Assembly (NCBI GenBank): GCA_003952965.2
Contig: CM025854.1
Coordinates: 9,104,146 to 9,168,145, forward strand
DNA: 64,000 nucleotides
Reading direction: 5' to 3'
DNA from: Morella rubra
Taxonomy: Eukaryota > Streptophyta > Magnoliopsida > Fagales > Myricaceae
Shown here: in pieces, positions 11,640 through 22,902 of the stretch
How the letters are laid out: each line of letters opens with the position of its first letter
Numbering within the stretch: the stretch's first letter is position 1
Notes under the pieces: generated by a model
Database searches by the model: none
What the model was told of the DNA's origin: nothing
The model's input: only the letters and a program-made list of their open reading frames with translations
Translations under genes and position numbers: made by a program

Positions 11640-13921
11640 GACAAAATATAATAGTATTACCTGATTCTAACGCCTCAAAGACCTCAACTTCGTCCAGTGA
11701 CTCCCGAATATCTAACTTAATTAGATCCTTCAACCAATTTTGAGAGCACACAATAGCACAATATGCATTAACTGTGACTTGGAGACAAAGAACTGCGAAA
11801 GGAATCAAGCACACGACCCCCGTGCTAAATGCTGACTCACTTAGTAACTGTAGAAACAGCATAGCCAACACATCCCTCGCCACCCTCGCAAGTATTGGAT
11901 ATTTGGATTTATTGTTCCCCCACCAAGCCAAAATATCAAAAAGACGGTATTACGTGACTCACACCTATCTGTAGATATGCTTCAATTCAAAGACTTGACA
12001 TACTCACTTCATTATCTTGCTCATACATCTCAAAATATGGGACATCTACTAAGCAACTAGACCAGAGGCATCATCCATATTAAATCAACACTATAATGGA
12101 CCTCAAAACCCTATGTACAAATAAGAGCTAATGAGGTAATAAATTAAAAGTTACAAATAATTTAATTAAATCTCAATAAATTCAAATTCAATTAAAAAAG
12201 AAAATACAGGGAAGCTAGAAACTATCAAAAACGATAATCAAACCAGTCAGAGACTGACTACATAGACATGTGACATAGATTGATATTACATTCAATCACA
12301 TACAAACAAAGCCTCCAAAAAGCACTTTGTAGATGATATCAAAGTATTTGCCAAATCCGATGTATATATTTTCTTCAACCAATACTCTACCACGTCCAAT
12401 TGCCTCTAGACAATCAAGCTGCAACAATATCACAATATTCATAATGTTCTTTTCCCCACATTGCCCCAATACTTATCATATACTTGGTCATCTATTTCCA
12501 ATGTTGCGAACTACTGTATTGTCGTTGTCATTCTTAGACAATTCTAATCAAATGTGACTGAATTTGACAAAGCTCAGGGAAGAATATGTTTGATGTCACA
12601 TACAATGACCAAGAAAGTTTGACAGTAGCATCAAAGAAGACCTTCAAAAACATAACAAAAATTCTTATCTTCTCCCAATCCTTCTTCGTGGGAGGTCTAA
12701 GTCCATCTCCCGCACACATTGCACGAAAAAGGAAGAATCATCAGTCTCTAATCTTAGAAAAGCTGCTTGAAACTTTTCTGCACTTTTCAACATGAGATAT
12801 GTTGAATTCCATCTAGTTTGCACATAAAGAAACCCAATTTCTTTGTACAAATCTTCATATAATCAGACACAAAAGCTTAAATTTCTCCAACCTTGATGGA
12901 GGACTCTCACATACCTCACTGCGTTTTGGACTTTCACAATAGACTCATCACAATCCTTTAATCCCTCATAAACAAAAGTTTAAGAATGTGCGCACAACAT
13001 CTCATATGAAGATACATGCCCCCTAATAAATTATCCTTCAAAAACCTTCAGAAAACGAATAGCACCATCATTAGAAGAAGCATTGTCAACTGTAACAGAA
13101 AAGATTCTCAATATCCCAATCAAGTAAGCAAGCCTCCACATACTTCCCAATTTTTCCCCCTTATGATTAGGAACTTGACAAAAGTTTATAATCCTTTTGC
13201 GCAACTTCCAATCATTATCAACAAAGTGCGCTGTGAGAGTCATGTAATTTAAGTTCTGCACTGAGGTCCATGTGTCGGTAGTCAAACTAACTCTGCATGC
13301 ACATGAATTAAAAAATCCTTTTCAACTTCTCCTTCTCATCTTCATAAATCTTTAGAACATCTCTTTGCACGGTTTGGCGAGAAGGCATTTGGAAACTAGG
13401 TACGTGACTTAATAAAGGCCTGAAAACCTTGACCGTCCACTACCTTGAATGGCATCTCATCAATTATACACATCTCTGCAAGCTTTTGCCTTGAAACTGC
13501 TGCATTATACTTATGGGCTATTAAACTAGACCCAATATTGTCACTCTCTCCTTCAGTGGCTGCATACCAGTCAACTGTGTTTGATATTTATCCATTGGAC
13601 CTTTTATCCTATTCATAGGATTTTTCTCACACTTCAAGACATGATTTTAAGGGTCGAGGTACCAATTCTATTACTGTCACAAAGATACTCTTTCTTACAG
13701 TAATTACAATAACACATGGGGTAATTGGGATCACAATCTGTCTTCTTTGTCATGTGTTCCCATACCATGGATGCTTTACGTTTGGGAGGCGGGCAACTTT
13801 GGTTGGTAGGGGTAGGAGTAGGACTAGGGACATCTTGGCCAGACTCTAAATCAATTACAGGAGACATGGTATTAGACGGTGCTCCCTGACCCTTTATGGT
13901 TGGTTCAGATTGATTATCCAT
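11640..13921 (-). pseudogene. hAT transposase (BED zinc finger / RICESLEEPER type), broken
   Basis: Domains in order on the minus strand: an acidic N-terminus (MDNQSEPTIKGQGAPS, 13,921), a BED zinc finger with SMVWEHMTKK and CYCNYCKKEY (about 13,790-13,650), a DTWTSVQNLNYM ... TVDNASSNDGAI block (13,285-13,031) that belongs to the hAT catalytic core, VQTRWNSTYLMLKSAEKFQA (about 12,820-12,760), and the C-terminal dimerisation domain with WWGNNKSKYPILARVARDVL and SESAFSTG (11,931-11,800). The family cuts and pastes hAT elements through an RNase-H-like fold. Frame changes and stops separate every block, so no full protein can be made. Spacing between blocks is close to that of intact hAT genes of about 650-700 codons, so loss is mainly by point mutations and small indels. 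The zinc-finger histidines fall beyond a stop and are not resolved. Confidence 0.85.
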
Positions 13922-14468
13922 TTAGCAAAGGTGAACAAACAATGCATCAAAATATATACTCCAATGTCACAATATATACTAAATTACTAATACCTAAATG
14001 TGATATACTAAACAAGCAAATATCAACACAATTTCAAAAGCAAATATTCAATCAATTATCAATAATCCAATCAAGCCCATCCTCCACAGTTTCACAAACA
14101 CCAAAATCCTTCAATGATCCAATCAAACCAAATCTTTCAATCCTCCACAGTTTCACAACCTAACCTATACTCTAAAATATTAAATTAACTAATTAACTAT
14201 AATAAATAATTAACTAAATAAGTGAACAAATTTTTACCTCAATACAATGCACTGACCTCAAACACAACTTCAAAACTCACAATCTCGTAACCTGCAGAAA
14301 AAAAAAAAAAATACACTACCAATGTATTCCAATATAGATAACACATTAACATTATACTGACAAGTGACAACAATATAAAGTAGCATATGAAGGGAAAAAA
14401 CTAAATAGATATTGAACTTAGTCAACTTACTGATGTTAAAAAAAAAAATAAATAAATAACGTACAGAC

Positions 14469-14720
14469 GCTGTAAGGTGGTGGAGGAGGGAGAGGCCGCA
14501 CGCTGGAGCCTAGAGGTGGAGGGGGGAGGAGGAGGAGGCGGGCACGGTGGAGGGGAGTGAGGGGGGGGGAGGAACGCTAGAGGGAGGAGGGAGGAGGGGA
14601 GGCCGAAAGAGGGAGGGAGGCGCGAGGGAGGAGGGGAGGCCGGAAGAGGGAGGAGGAAGCAGGGAGGGGGGGGGGAAATTAGGTTTTCTGAAAATAGCAA
14701 AAGGGGGCAGCGGAGAGAGA
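14469..14720 (+). repeat. G-rich purine tract inside the hAT 5' region
   Basis: About 250 bases of GGAGG / GGGAGG repeats with runs of up to nine G. They include two copies of a unit reading agggaggaggggaggcc..agagggagg (about 14,580-14,665). On the plus strand there are many potential G-quadruplexes. The ORFs across it are low-complexity and not genes. More poly-G and poly-T runs follow at 14,760-14,880. Confidence 0.8.
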
Positions 14721-15075
14721 AGTGGTCGGGGGGGCTATCTGCGTCGTGCGATTCAAATTTTTTTTTTTAACTCTAAACGCGCTTTTTTTTGGGGGGGGCG
14801 GGGGGGGGGCACAGGAAAGAGAGGGGTTTTCGCGGGGGGAGGGGGTTTCATCAACGCGGTTTTTTTTTTTTAAAAAAAAAAATCGGGTAAGGACCGGTTT
14901 GGAGTGATATACTCCGGTCTAGCTCTGATTTCCATATAAATAACCCGGAACCGACCGAAGTATAACCGGTTTACCGGACCGGTAAACTCGGTATCAGAAA
15001 AGGGACGATTTTGGCAAAAATCGGTCCGGTTTCGGTCCGGGTTGGCCGGTCCGGCCGGTTACTTGGCCAGCCCTA

Positions 15076-15651
15076 ATCTTGATACTCCGACGTGATCCAG
15101 TCAAAGTAAACCACAATGAACATTTGAAGTCTACAAAATATAAACAGGAGCTTTCCACAAGTAAGGAGTACAAATTCAGAAGTTCAATCCATTAAAAATG
15201 TATTATTCACAAATTGAAGTCTAAATTTTGATTTCACTTACAAACAAATTGTACTATAATCCATTGAATATCAGCTTCCTGACAAGACATTCAATCCAAT
15301 GGAACTCTGAAACAAAAGGAGCTCCTGGCTAAGATTGTGGTGGCCAAAGCCAAATATGTCTCCTACCGAAGCAATTTCTCTGGAGATCTTGCCCACGAGA
15401 ATGGACAGCTTTCTTGGTCGATGTTATCGTGCTTCTCATGATTTGATGGACATCCAACTTTGTCCACAGATATTTGATCCAATGAAGCAGTCTTCATGCC
15501 TAAACCAAGCATAAAATTCCACAAATATTGAACAGAAGAAACCTCAATAAAAAAATCACGCAATAAAATGCAGAGAAGAACCGTAAATGCTCAACTTGAA
15601 AAAAAATGATATTGAGAGAACAGCAGAAGAAAGGAAGCAAGATGCAATATT
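15076..15651. other. intergenic between hAT end and copia remnant
   Basis: Moderately AT-rich sequence. The 66-codon minus-strand ORF at 15,363-15,563 is not recognised. The part adjoining 15,652 should hold the outer third of the copia 3' LTR, but it shows no similarity to the corresponding part of the 5' LTR. The LTR is therefore truncated here. Confidence 0.4.
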
Positions 15652-15885
15652 CTAGAAAGGCTAACAGAATGCCGAACAACCTCTATAGAAAACTATCAAT
15701 AACCGAGCCTGAGATGCTCGCCAATGTACACCAGTGTAAGAGAGAGAAAAGAAGAGAATTTCATAAAACAAACTAACAAATGCCAGCACACAAAGTCAAG
15801 CTGCTTGGTCAGCTGACTAAGCAAAAAATCCATATCAGCAATACACTTTATAATCTTGTGTAGGATGGATCAGCATGCTGTAATA
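15652..15885 (-). repeat. truncated 3' LTR of the copia element
   Basis: About 234 bases match the inner part of the 5' LTR at 20,618-20,854 (shared phrases include gagatgctcgccaatgtaca and tcagctgactaagc). The first ~150 bases present in the right copy (20,467-20,617) have no counterpart here. Visible differences between the copies (for example cttta versus gtctg near 15,848, and small indels) indicate an old insertion. Confidence 0.85.
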
Positions 15886-15900
15886 CCCCTCTCTTTCAAG
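15886..15900 (-). promoter_or_regulatory. copia polypurine tract
   Basis: On the minus strand CTTGAAAGAGAGGGG directly precedes the LTR start TATTACAGC. This is the plus-strand priming site of reverse transcription and fixes the LTR edge at 15,885. Confidence 0.75.
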
Positions 15901-18900
15901 ACGGAGAATAGAGATTAACTATTCCCATCTTGGAGAGGTGGCCACAGAGCACATAAGCCGAAAGAGCTTTCGTTAAAATATCAGCAACCTGAGCATGTGT
16001 ATCAACGTGAGCAGTTTCAATAAGACCAGAAAGAATGAGATCACGGATGACATGACAATCAAGCTCGATATGTTTCGTGCACTCGTAGAAGACCTGATTG
16101 GCAGCAATATGGAGAGCTGTCTGATTGTCACAATACAGAGTAGTAGCATGCTGATGAGGGATGTGAAAAGCTTGCAAGAGGTAGTGGGTCCAGGTAAGCT
16201 CAGTGCAAGTAGTCGCCATGGCACGATACTCAGCTTCAGCTGAGGAATGGGACACAACAGACTATTTCTTGGACTTCTAAGAAATTAGAGAAGAACCCAA
16301 GAAGATGCAATAGCCAATAACTGAACGTCGAGTATTTGGACAAGCTCCCCAATCCGAATTGCAATAAGCATGAAGAGAAAAGGTGGAAGAGCTGGAAAGA
16401 AACAAACCCTATCCAAGAGCAGCTTAAAGGTATTTGAGGACCTTGTGAGCAACAGCAAAATGAAGATCACTGGGGCGATCCATAAACTAACTCAGAATAT
16501 GGATGCGATAGCTCAAATCTGGCCGTGTGATAGTTAAATACAGGAGCTTCCCAATGAGCCTGCGGTAAGGATGGTCCAATAAGGGAGTGTCAGAAGAGGC
16601 ACTGAGATGACATTCTGTTCCATTGGAAGCTTCAGCGGCTTTCAATCAAGGGTACCAGAATCAGAAAAAACATCCAAAGCATACTTTTGCTAAGAAAGAT
16701 GAATGGCTACAGCAATTCAGGCTACCTTAAAGTTCCAAGGTCTTTTATCTTAAAACGAGAGTGTAGAAAAGTCTTAAGAGAGGTGATGGCAGTGGAACAA
16801 TTACTAGCAACGATTACATCATCAATGTACACTAGTAAGGCCAAGAAAGAATCACCAGAAGACTTAGTAAAGAGGTTGTAATCAGCCTTAGATTGAGTGA
16901 ATCTGAAAGCAATAAAAAGAAAACTTCGCATACCATTGCCTTGAGGCTTGTTTAAGCCTATATAAACTCTTCAATAGTTTGCAAACTTGAGGAGGAGAAC
17001 CACGGGTATAACCAGGAGGGCGATGCATGTAAATCTCCTCTTGAAAATCGCCATGCAAGAAGGCAAGACATCAAATTGCTGTAAAATCCATCCTCATTAA
17101 ATTGAGGAGGAGAACCATGTAAAATCCAAATCCCTCTTGAAAAATCATGCAGCAACATCAAATTGCTGTAAAATCCACCTTTGATTGCAGCAATAGACAA
17201 TAAACACTTGACAGTAACCATCTTTGCCACGAGAGAGAAAGTCTCATTGTAGTCAATTCCTTCTTGCTGAGTATAGCCATTAGCTACCAGTCGTGCCTTA
17301 TAGTGTTCCAAAGAGCCATCTGAATTGTACTTGAGTTTATACACATATCAGCAACCAATAGCTTGTTTACCGGGTAGCAGATCTGTAATCTCCCAAGTCT
17401 AGTTAGCCTTTAAGGCTGATAGTTCTAATTCCATAGCCTTGCACCATTCATGATCTTTAGAAGCTTGGGTGTATGAAGTGGGTTCAGATTGAATGGAAAT
17501 AATGGATGAAAAAGCTTTGAACTGCAGAGAAAAATGATGGTAAGAAATAGAAGCAGATAAGGGAAAAGCTTTACCTGACAAGGAGGAAGTCATCTCAGAA
17601 CCCGATGGAGATAGGTTGGCAAACACAGCTTGCTGACATTGAAAATCTCTCAGGTACTGAGGAGTTGATCTGTTTCTTGTAGACCTGCGAAGGGGTGAAA
17701 GTGGAGGAGTAGGTACTGATGGTGAAAATGGCAAGGTGACAGGCACGGGTGAAGAAGGTGAAGCAGAGGAAGGTGAAGAAAATAAGGGTGAAGCAGAGGT
17801 AGATGAAGGCAGGTTGGCAAGAGATGAGCTATCAACATGAAAAAAAGAGGAATAAAGGGTGTATCTGGAACAGAAATAACAGGAGGTGAAATATTGTGAA
17901 AAGGGAAAACAAATTCATGGAAGAGAACATTTCTAAAGATAAAAACAGCATTGGTGTCAAGGTTAAAGAGCTTATAACCTTTAACACCAAAGGGATATCC
18001 CAAGAAAACACATTTTTGGCTTCGAGAATCAAACTTTTTGCGTCCATGGGAGAAAGTGGTGGCAAAATATAGGCATCCAAACACCTTTAAATGACTATAG
18101 GAGGGCTGACAATTAAAGAAAAGTTCAAATGCGGTGCGGTTTTGAAGCAAAGGTGTAGGAGTCCGATTAATAAGATAAACGGCAATGAGGACACAATTGT
18201 TCCAATATTCTAAAGGAAGGTTAGTTTGGAAACATAAGGCTCGGGCAATATTGAGGATGTGTTGATGCTTGTGTTCAGCCACTCCGTTTTGTTGTGAAGT
18301 TTTAACGCAAGAAGTTTGATGGATAATGCATAGAAGAATTTGATCATATTGAATTCGGGGCCATTGTGACTACATAGGGTCTTGATTTTGGTATTAAATT
18401 AGCATTCCACCATGTTTGAAAAAGACTCTAGACAAGTGCAAGCATCAAACATGGCCTTAAGTAAATAAATCCAAGTACTACGGGAATAGTTGTCTACAAG
18501 GGTTAAAAAATACCTAGAAGTGTCATAGGCAAGGGTAGACATCGGTCCCCAAATGTCACAATGTAGAAGCTAAAAAATGGAGCTAGTTTTATATGTGCTT
18601 TTGGGAAATGGAAGCTTGTGCTATTTTGACATGGGACAAATAGAACACGGTAATGCATTAGAATTAGGACCAATATCCATTACAATAGGATCATTAATAA
18701 GTTGTAATCTAGAATGAGAAATATGCCCCTAACGATAGTGCCACAAATTGGAAGCATGAACATCGGAACTAGCAAAATTCAAAGCAAAGGCAGAATTGGA
18801 AATAGAAGAAAGTTTGTTTGCTAAGGCTGAAGGAGAGACTCCATGCTATCGCAAATGGTATAGACCATGTTGTACTTCACCCATTCCAATCTTGATCCAA

Positions 18901-20440
18901 GACGAAAGGTCCTGCAGATAACAAGAATCAGAGAAAGTGATTAAGCAGCAAAAAAGAGTTTATGTGACCCTTTTGACAGAGAGAAGGTTAAAGGTAAAGG
19001 CTGGTACACAGAGGACATTCTTGAGAACAAGAGTGTCAGTCAGTTGCAAGGTTCCAATATGGCTAACAGGTACCTCAATTCCATTTGGCAATTTCACAAC
19101 GTATGAAATTGCAGTGGGTGGTGATGAGAATAAAGAGGGGGAACAAATCATATGATCTGTCGCCCTAGTATCAACGACCCATGGAATAATTTTTGAAACA
19201 TGACTATTATGAAAAATGGAAGAACAAATACTGATACAAGACATCTTCGAAGCATCGGAAGTACTAGGAGCAGATTTAAAAACTGCCTATGCATGATTGA
19301 CAAAGTGTGTCAACGATGAATCCTTCGACTGCAGCAAGCTCAATAGCTGCTGGTATGGACCCTTAGTAAGACCCACCTTGTCATCTATTTCTTCAGCAGT
19401 CTCGTCTATGGCAACAGTTGCATTGGCAGTAAAATTTTTGTTTGCAGGATGTAGCTTATGCCCTGGTGGATACCCATGCAGTTTATAACATTTCTCGGCA
19501 ATATGCCCGGTGATGTGACAATGGATACAAGTGGGTGGTTCAACATTTCCCACTTTGAAGCAATTCTCCAGAATATGTCTTGTTATGTGGCAGTGAGTAC
19601 AGAAGGGTCTGTTTGGTTTAGAATGAAAATTCTATTTGCGTCTTGATCTAAAATCAGTGAATGGCTTTCGAGTAAAAAATGTCATGGATCCAGTAGAAGA
19701 AACACTAGAAGTCAGTTTATGATGCATTTCTTGCTGTTGAATCATCGAGAAAATACGATTAACATGAGGTAATGGTTCCAAAAGCATAATCTGGTCTCTC
19801 ACATTAGAATAAGTGTCATTCAGCCCCATCAAGAACTGAATTACACAATCTCTTTGATGTCTGTCAATCAACACTTTCACCTTACCACAACTACAATCGG
19901 GTATAGGATCATATAGATAACAAGCTCATCCCACAATACCTTGAGCTTACCATAGTAAATACTAACCGAATCATGCTCTTGCATCAGACTAGAAAGTGCC
20001 TTTTTAAGTTGGAAAATGCGTGGCTCATTCTGTTGAGTACATTTATCCTGCAACTCCATCCATATCTCCCTTGCATGATCAACAAAGGCAAAACTGGATT
20101 TCACAGAGACACTTACAGAGTTTTGAATCCATGAAACTACCAAATCATTGCATCTTTCCCATGTATCAAAAAGTTGGTCTGTAGTGCTGGTTGGCTTCTG
20201 AAAATCACCATTAACAAACCCCAATTTGTTCTTGGCCCTCAATGTTCTTCACATGGATCTGGACCAAGACATATAATTATCGCTGGTCAGCAAGTCAACC
20301 ACCAGAACAATGGCATGATTATCCATATTGTCAAGCCGATAGGGATTGGTAAGGTCACTGAAATTGAGAAAACGAGAAGTGGGTTCTATCGAAGAAATAA
20401 CTGGGTTTACAACAGGTGGAGGTTCTGATTCGCCTGCCAT
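15896..20440 (-). pseudogene. copia gag-pol polyprotein, many frame breaks
   Basis: Gag starts at 20,440 (MAGESEPPPVV), with a UBN2-type region (20,242-19,880) and a CX2CX4HX4C knuckle, CIHCHITGHIAEKC (about 19,530-19,490). The protease region has DTRATDH (about 19,180) where active copia proteases have D-S/T-G-A. Integrase follows (about 18,850-17,900; [33 protein letters not shown]). Reverse transcriptase has HYKARLVANGYTQQEGIDY (about 17,300) and the YIDD catalytic motif (YIDDVIVAS, about 16,820). RNase H shows SSAEAEYRAMA, YCDNQTALHIA and TKHIELDCHVIRDLI, ending NLYSPS (15,896). Stops and frameshifts split every domain, and the RT contains an internal tandem duplication (16,988-17,190), so it cannot make a functional polyprotein. 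The protease glycine is lost. Confidence 0.9.
16988..17190. repeat. tandem duplication within the copia reverse transcriptase
   Basis: TGAGGAGGAGAACCA occurs at 16,988 and 17,103, and CATCAAATTGCTGTAAAATC at about 17,069 and 17,156. The second unit is about 28 bases shorter. At protein level the GFYSNLM and HGSPPQ-type blocks appear twice. The duplication falls just after the QQEGIDYNETFS motif, so it disrupts the fingers region. Confidence 0.75.
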
Positions 20441-20452
20441 GATTTTTGAACC

Positions 20453-20466
20453 TTGCTTTGATACCA
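20453..20466 (-). promoter_or_regulatory. copia primer-binding site (initiator tRNA-Met)
   Basis: Minus strand TGGTATCAAAGCAA immediately after the LTR end CTTACA. It differs from the usual TGGTATCAGAGC, complementary to the 3' end of initiator methionine tRNA, by one base. There is no spacer between LTR and site. Confidence 0.85.
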
Positions 20467-20854
20467 TGTAAGTTTTTGTAAAACCAGAGTAGAAATGAGA
20501 GAGATAGCATACGTGAAAATGGAGGAGAAAATGTTCTCTGTTGTATTGAATTTCAAAGATACAGAATGTAATGAGTATATACACTTGCCAAAGAATAAAG
20601 AAACGAAAGAAAGCTTTTAGAAAGGCTAACAGAATACCTAACAACCTCTACAGAAAACTGTCAATAACCGAGCCTGAGATGCTCGCCAATGTACACCGAG
20701 TGTAAGAGAGAGAGAAAAAAAAGAGAATCTCATAAAACAAACTAACAGATGCCAGCACACAGAGTCAAGCTGCCTGGTCAGCTGACTAAGCAAAAAATCC
20801 ATATCAGCAATACAGTCTGTAATCTTGTGTAGGATGGATCAGCATGCTGCAATA
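20467..20854 (-). repeat. 5' LTR of the copia element (388 bp)
   Basis: Bounded by the primer-binding site on one side and, on the other, by the sequence that abuts the polypurine tract in the partner LTR. On the minus strand it runs from TATTGCAGC to CTTACA, giving TA...CA ends rather than TG...CA. Both copies start TATT, so the unusual first dinucleotide was probably present at insertion. Confidence 0.8.
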
Positions 20855-21575
20855 TGTACAACTCTTTCTCCTCCACGTATATGTGAACATACCTTTTCCA
20901 ATGAAGTGATCGCCTTGTACAACTCTTTCTCCTCCATAATATTTTCGTGTCTTTCCTAGATCTCTCTGCTTTCCCTAACAAAGACAAGCTAGAAGCTAGC
21001 ATCGTAGTCGAAACTCCTCCCACTTTTTGGTGCTGCTGCTGTTGTTTGTGGGAGAGTTTCTAATACAACGTTTCACTTTCTTCGAGTGCTTCCTTATAAC
21101 CTTTTTAGCCGTAGAGCTCACTCTTTGACGGAAGACCCGGAGACGTTATCGAGATCACGGTTCTTGGGTTCTTTGCGGAATACGGAAGAGAATCTTGACA
21201 ATGAGAAATACTTGCTCTTCTTGATCTAGTGGCTCAAGGGGATTTGACTTTGTAGGCTAGGGTTATGAAGGCGCTTGAACTCGTTGTCCTTGGTGACAGA
21301 GTTGGGCCTGGATGAGTCGCACTCGCAGGGCAAAATAAGATCGCTATTGAAAGAGGAGTGGGAGTCAGTAAAGCTGCCGGTGGAGTCGCGGGAGGTGGTG
21401 GTAGTGGTATCGGAGGAGGAGGAGGAGAAGGTGCTCAAGGAAGCCAGGAGAGTGCAGACCATAGAAAGGCGAGGAGAGAGGTGGAGAGGCAGTAGCTGAC
21501 CCTTGTAGAAGAGCTCGTCGGCTGGACAGAGCGGTGGAGCATTTGCGAGGGGAGATAAAAATAGTGACCGACACT
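20855..21575 (-). pseudogene. MAKR/BKI1-type membrane-associated kinase regulator, broken by copia insertion
   Basis: Minus-strand reading shows, in order: PADELFYKGQLLPLHLSPRL (about 21,530-21,470), a Ser/Thr-rich stretch with SRDSTGS and LPCECDSSRPNSVT, KKSKYFSLSRFSSVFRKEPK (about 21,225-21,165), RVSSTAKKVIRKHSKKVK in a second frame, and KVGGVSTTMLASSLSLLGKA in a third. Family knowledge: 'DELFYKG.LLPLHLPPRL', the serine-rich linker and the KYFSLS..SSVFR block are characteristic of plant membrane-associated kinase regulators, which act at the plasma membrane in receptor-kinase signalling. An in-frame TAG (21,226-21,228) and two frameshifts inactivate it. The N-terminus is missing, and the right end of the copia 5' LTR stands exactly where the conserved C-terminal part should continue. 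The last 80 bases hold a local duplication of TGTACAACTCTTTCTCCTCC (20,855 and 20,915). Confidence 0.75.
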
Positions 21576-22380
21576 GTTTAAGTTAGTGGGTTGAAATGAG
21601 TGCTGCGTTGCGTTTTGGGTGTTAGGGCAAAAGGGTAATTTTTTGCTGCGTACTCTATTAATGAAAGAGACGACGACATTTTGCTACACAATCTCTATTA
21701 CTAATCCTCTGCGTAGTTAGACGTTTCTAATGATCCACTCATTTTTGCTAAAACCTTCCGCTTTATGTTAATACATACAAAGGCTCGTGAAATATAGAAT
21801 ACGGCTCGTACATTGTCACTTGGCGTTGACGAGATGTCACGTATCAACATTACTGATGTGGGAGGAACTTTTAAAGGTTAAAAGTAAAGGATTAAATTAA
21901 AAAAATATAAAATTCAGAGATTAAAATGTCAATTTTTCTTAAATTAGAATATGTAATTCATCCAATAATTTATAAGATCCGAATCTTTTTATGTAGAGCT
22001 TTACAACATTCATTATATATTGTATTAATTTCTCTGGGTTGTCAAGTATTTCTAGTCTTCAATTTTCATCTATGGTAAAAGATTTTAATAGAGATATTTT
22101 TTTAATTTATTTTTGAATTGAAGAACTTATTTAAATAGATAAATATAATATATAAATATCACGATAAAATCAAATACTCTGATAATTAATACAAATAATT
22201 AAAAAATAATTTTTTTTTTTGAAAAAAGGGGGTTAGATCTATTTCATTTTGGATTGGGAGCGGCACACCTCCAGTTGGAAAGCAACCGTCGATTAGAATA
22301 ATTTAGACAGCAAATTGCCAAATTGAAATCTCCGTTGTTTCTGGCGGTCAGAACCTACCTATCTTTCCATTCCCCAAGGG
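21576..22380. other. intergenic, AT-rich
   Basis: No gene or clear element. 21,880-22,230 is strongly AT-rich. From about 22,250 composition shifts towards the 5' untranslated region of the next gene. Confidence 0.4.
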
Positions 22381-22902
22381 TATATGAAATAAATCAGCAC
22401 AGTGCCTGCTAAAAAAAAAAGAGGACCGTATCTCCTGGTAAATTTCTCCTACAGAAGAACTGTCTCTGCGACTTCCTTCTCTTCAGTCCTAGAACTAAGC
22501 AAGAAAGTCCCAGACCCGCCAGCGCCTAACAACTTCAGCGGCTCGCCGGTCCTTGCATGCGAATATACGGTTCCTATACATATCGAGTTAAACAGGCGTA
22601 TTTCCTTTCCCTTTTCCCACGCCTAGAGGCACTTGCCCTCTGAAATTTTCGCAAGCTTTGGTTTTGAAGGAGCAAAATAAACGTAGGCAGCCTAGTACGT
22701 ATTTGATGTTGGATACCCTCAATTCCAAAGCATGTCTTTTTTGCCTGAACAGAAAATTTGCGGCTTTTCTATTTTGGGCTTTCCTTTTATTTTTTGGGTG
22801 GTGAATTATGGTGCGTGAGTTTTATGTTTGGAATTTTAGAGCAAATGACACACATGGTTTGTTATCCGCGATTTTCTCTTTCGTAGATTTAGGTTCTGAA
22901 AA

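Larger units (their letters stand above)
11040..15075 (-). mobile_element. degraded hAT transposon (left end missing in gap)
   Basis: The right end at 15,075 reads on the minus strand TAGGGCTGGCCAAGTAACCG and continues into the alternating ACCGG / CCGGT composition (14,880-15,075) typical of many plant hAT termini. The transposase remnant at 11,640-13,921 lies in the matching orientation. 11,040-11,625 is AT-rich 3' sequence without genes. 13,922-14,420 is AT-rich 5' non-coding DNA, and 14,469-14,720 is a purine-rich block. No left terminal repeat and no 8-bp target duplication could be seen. Confidence 0.7.
15652..20854 (-). mobile_element. Ty1/copia LTR retrotransposon, minus strand, defective
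   Basis: From right to left: 5' LTR (20,467-20,854), primer-binding site abutting it (20,466-20,453), gag, protease, integrase, reverse transcriptase and RNase H (20,440-15,896), polypurine tract (15,900-15,886) and a shortened 3' LTR (15,885-15,652). The integrase-before-RT order defines copia. The right end lies in a MAKR-type pseudogene. No target duplication can be tested because the left LTR end is lost. Confidence 0.9.

Noticed and set aside
22402-22626. 74-codon ORF before the 22.9-kb gene as a separate gene
   Set aside because: It falls in the probable 5' untranslated exon and has no recognised homology; at most an upstream ORF.
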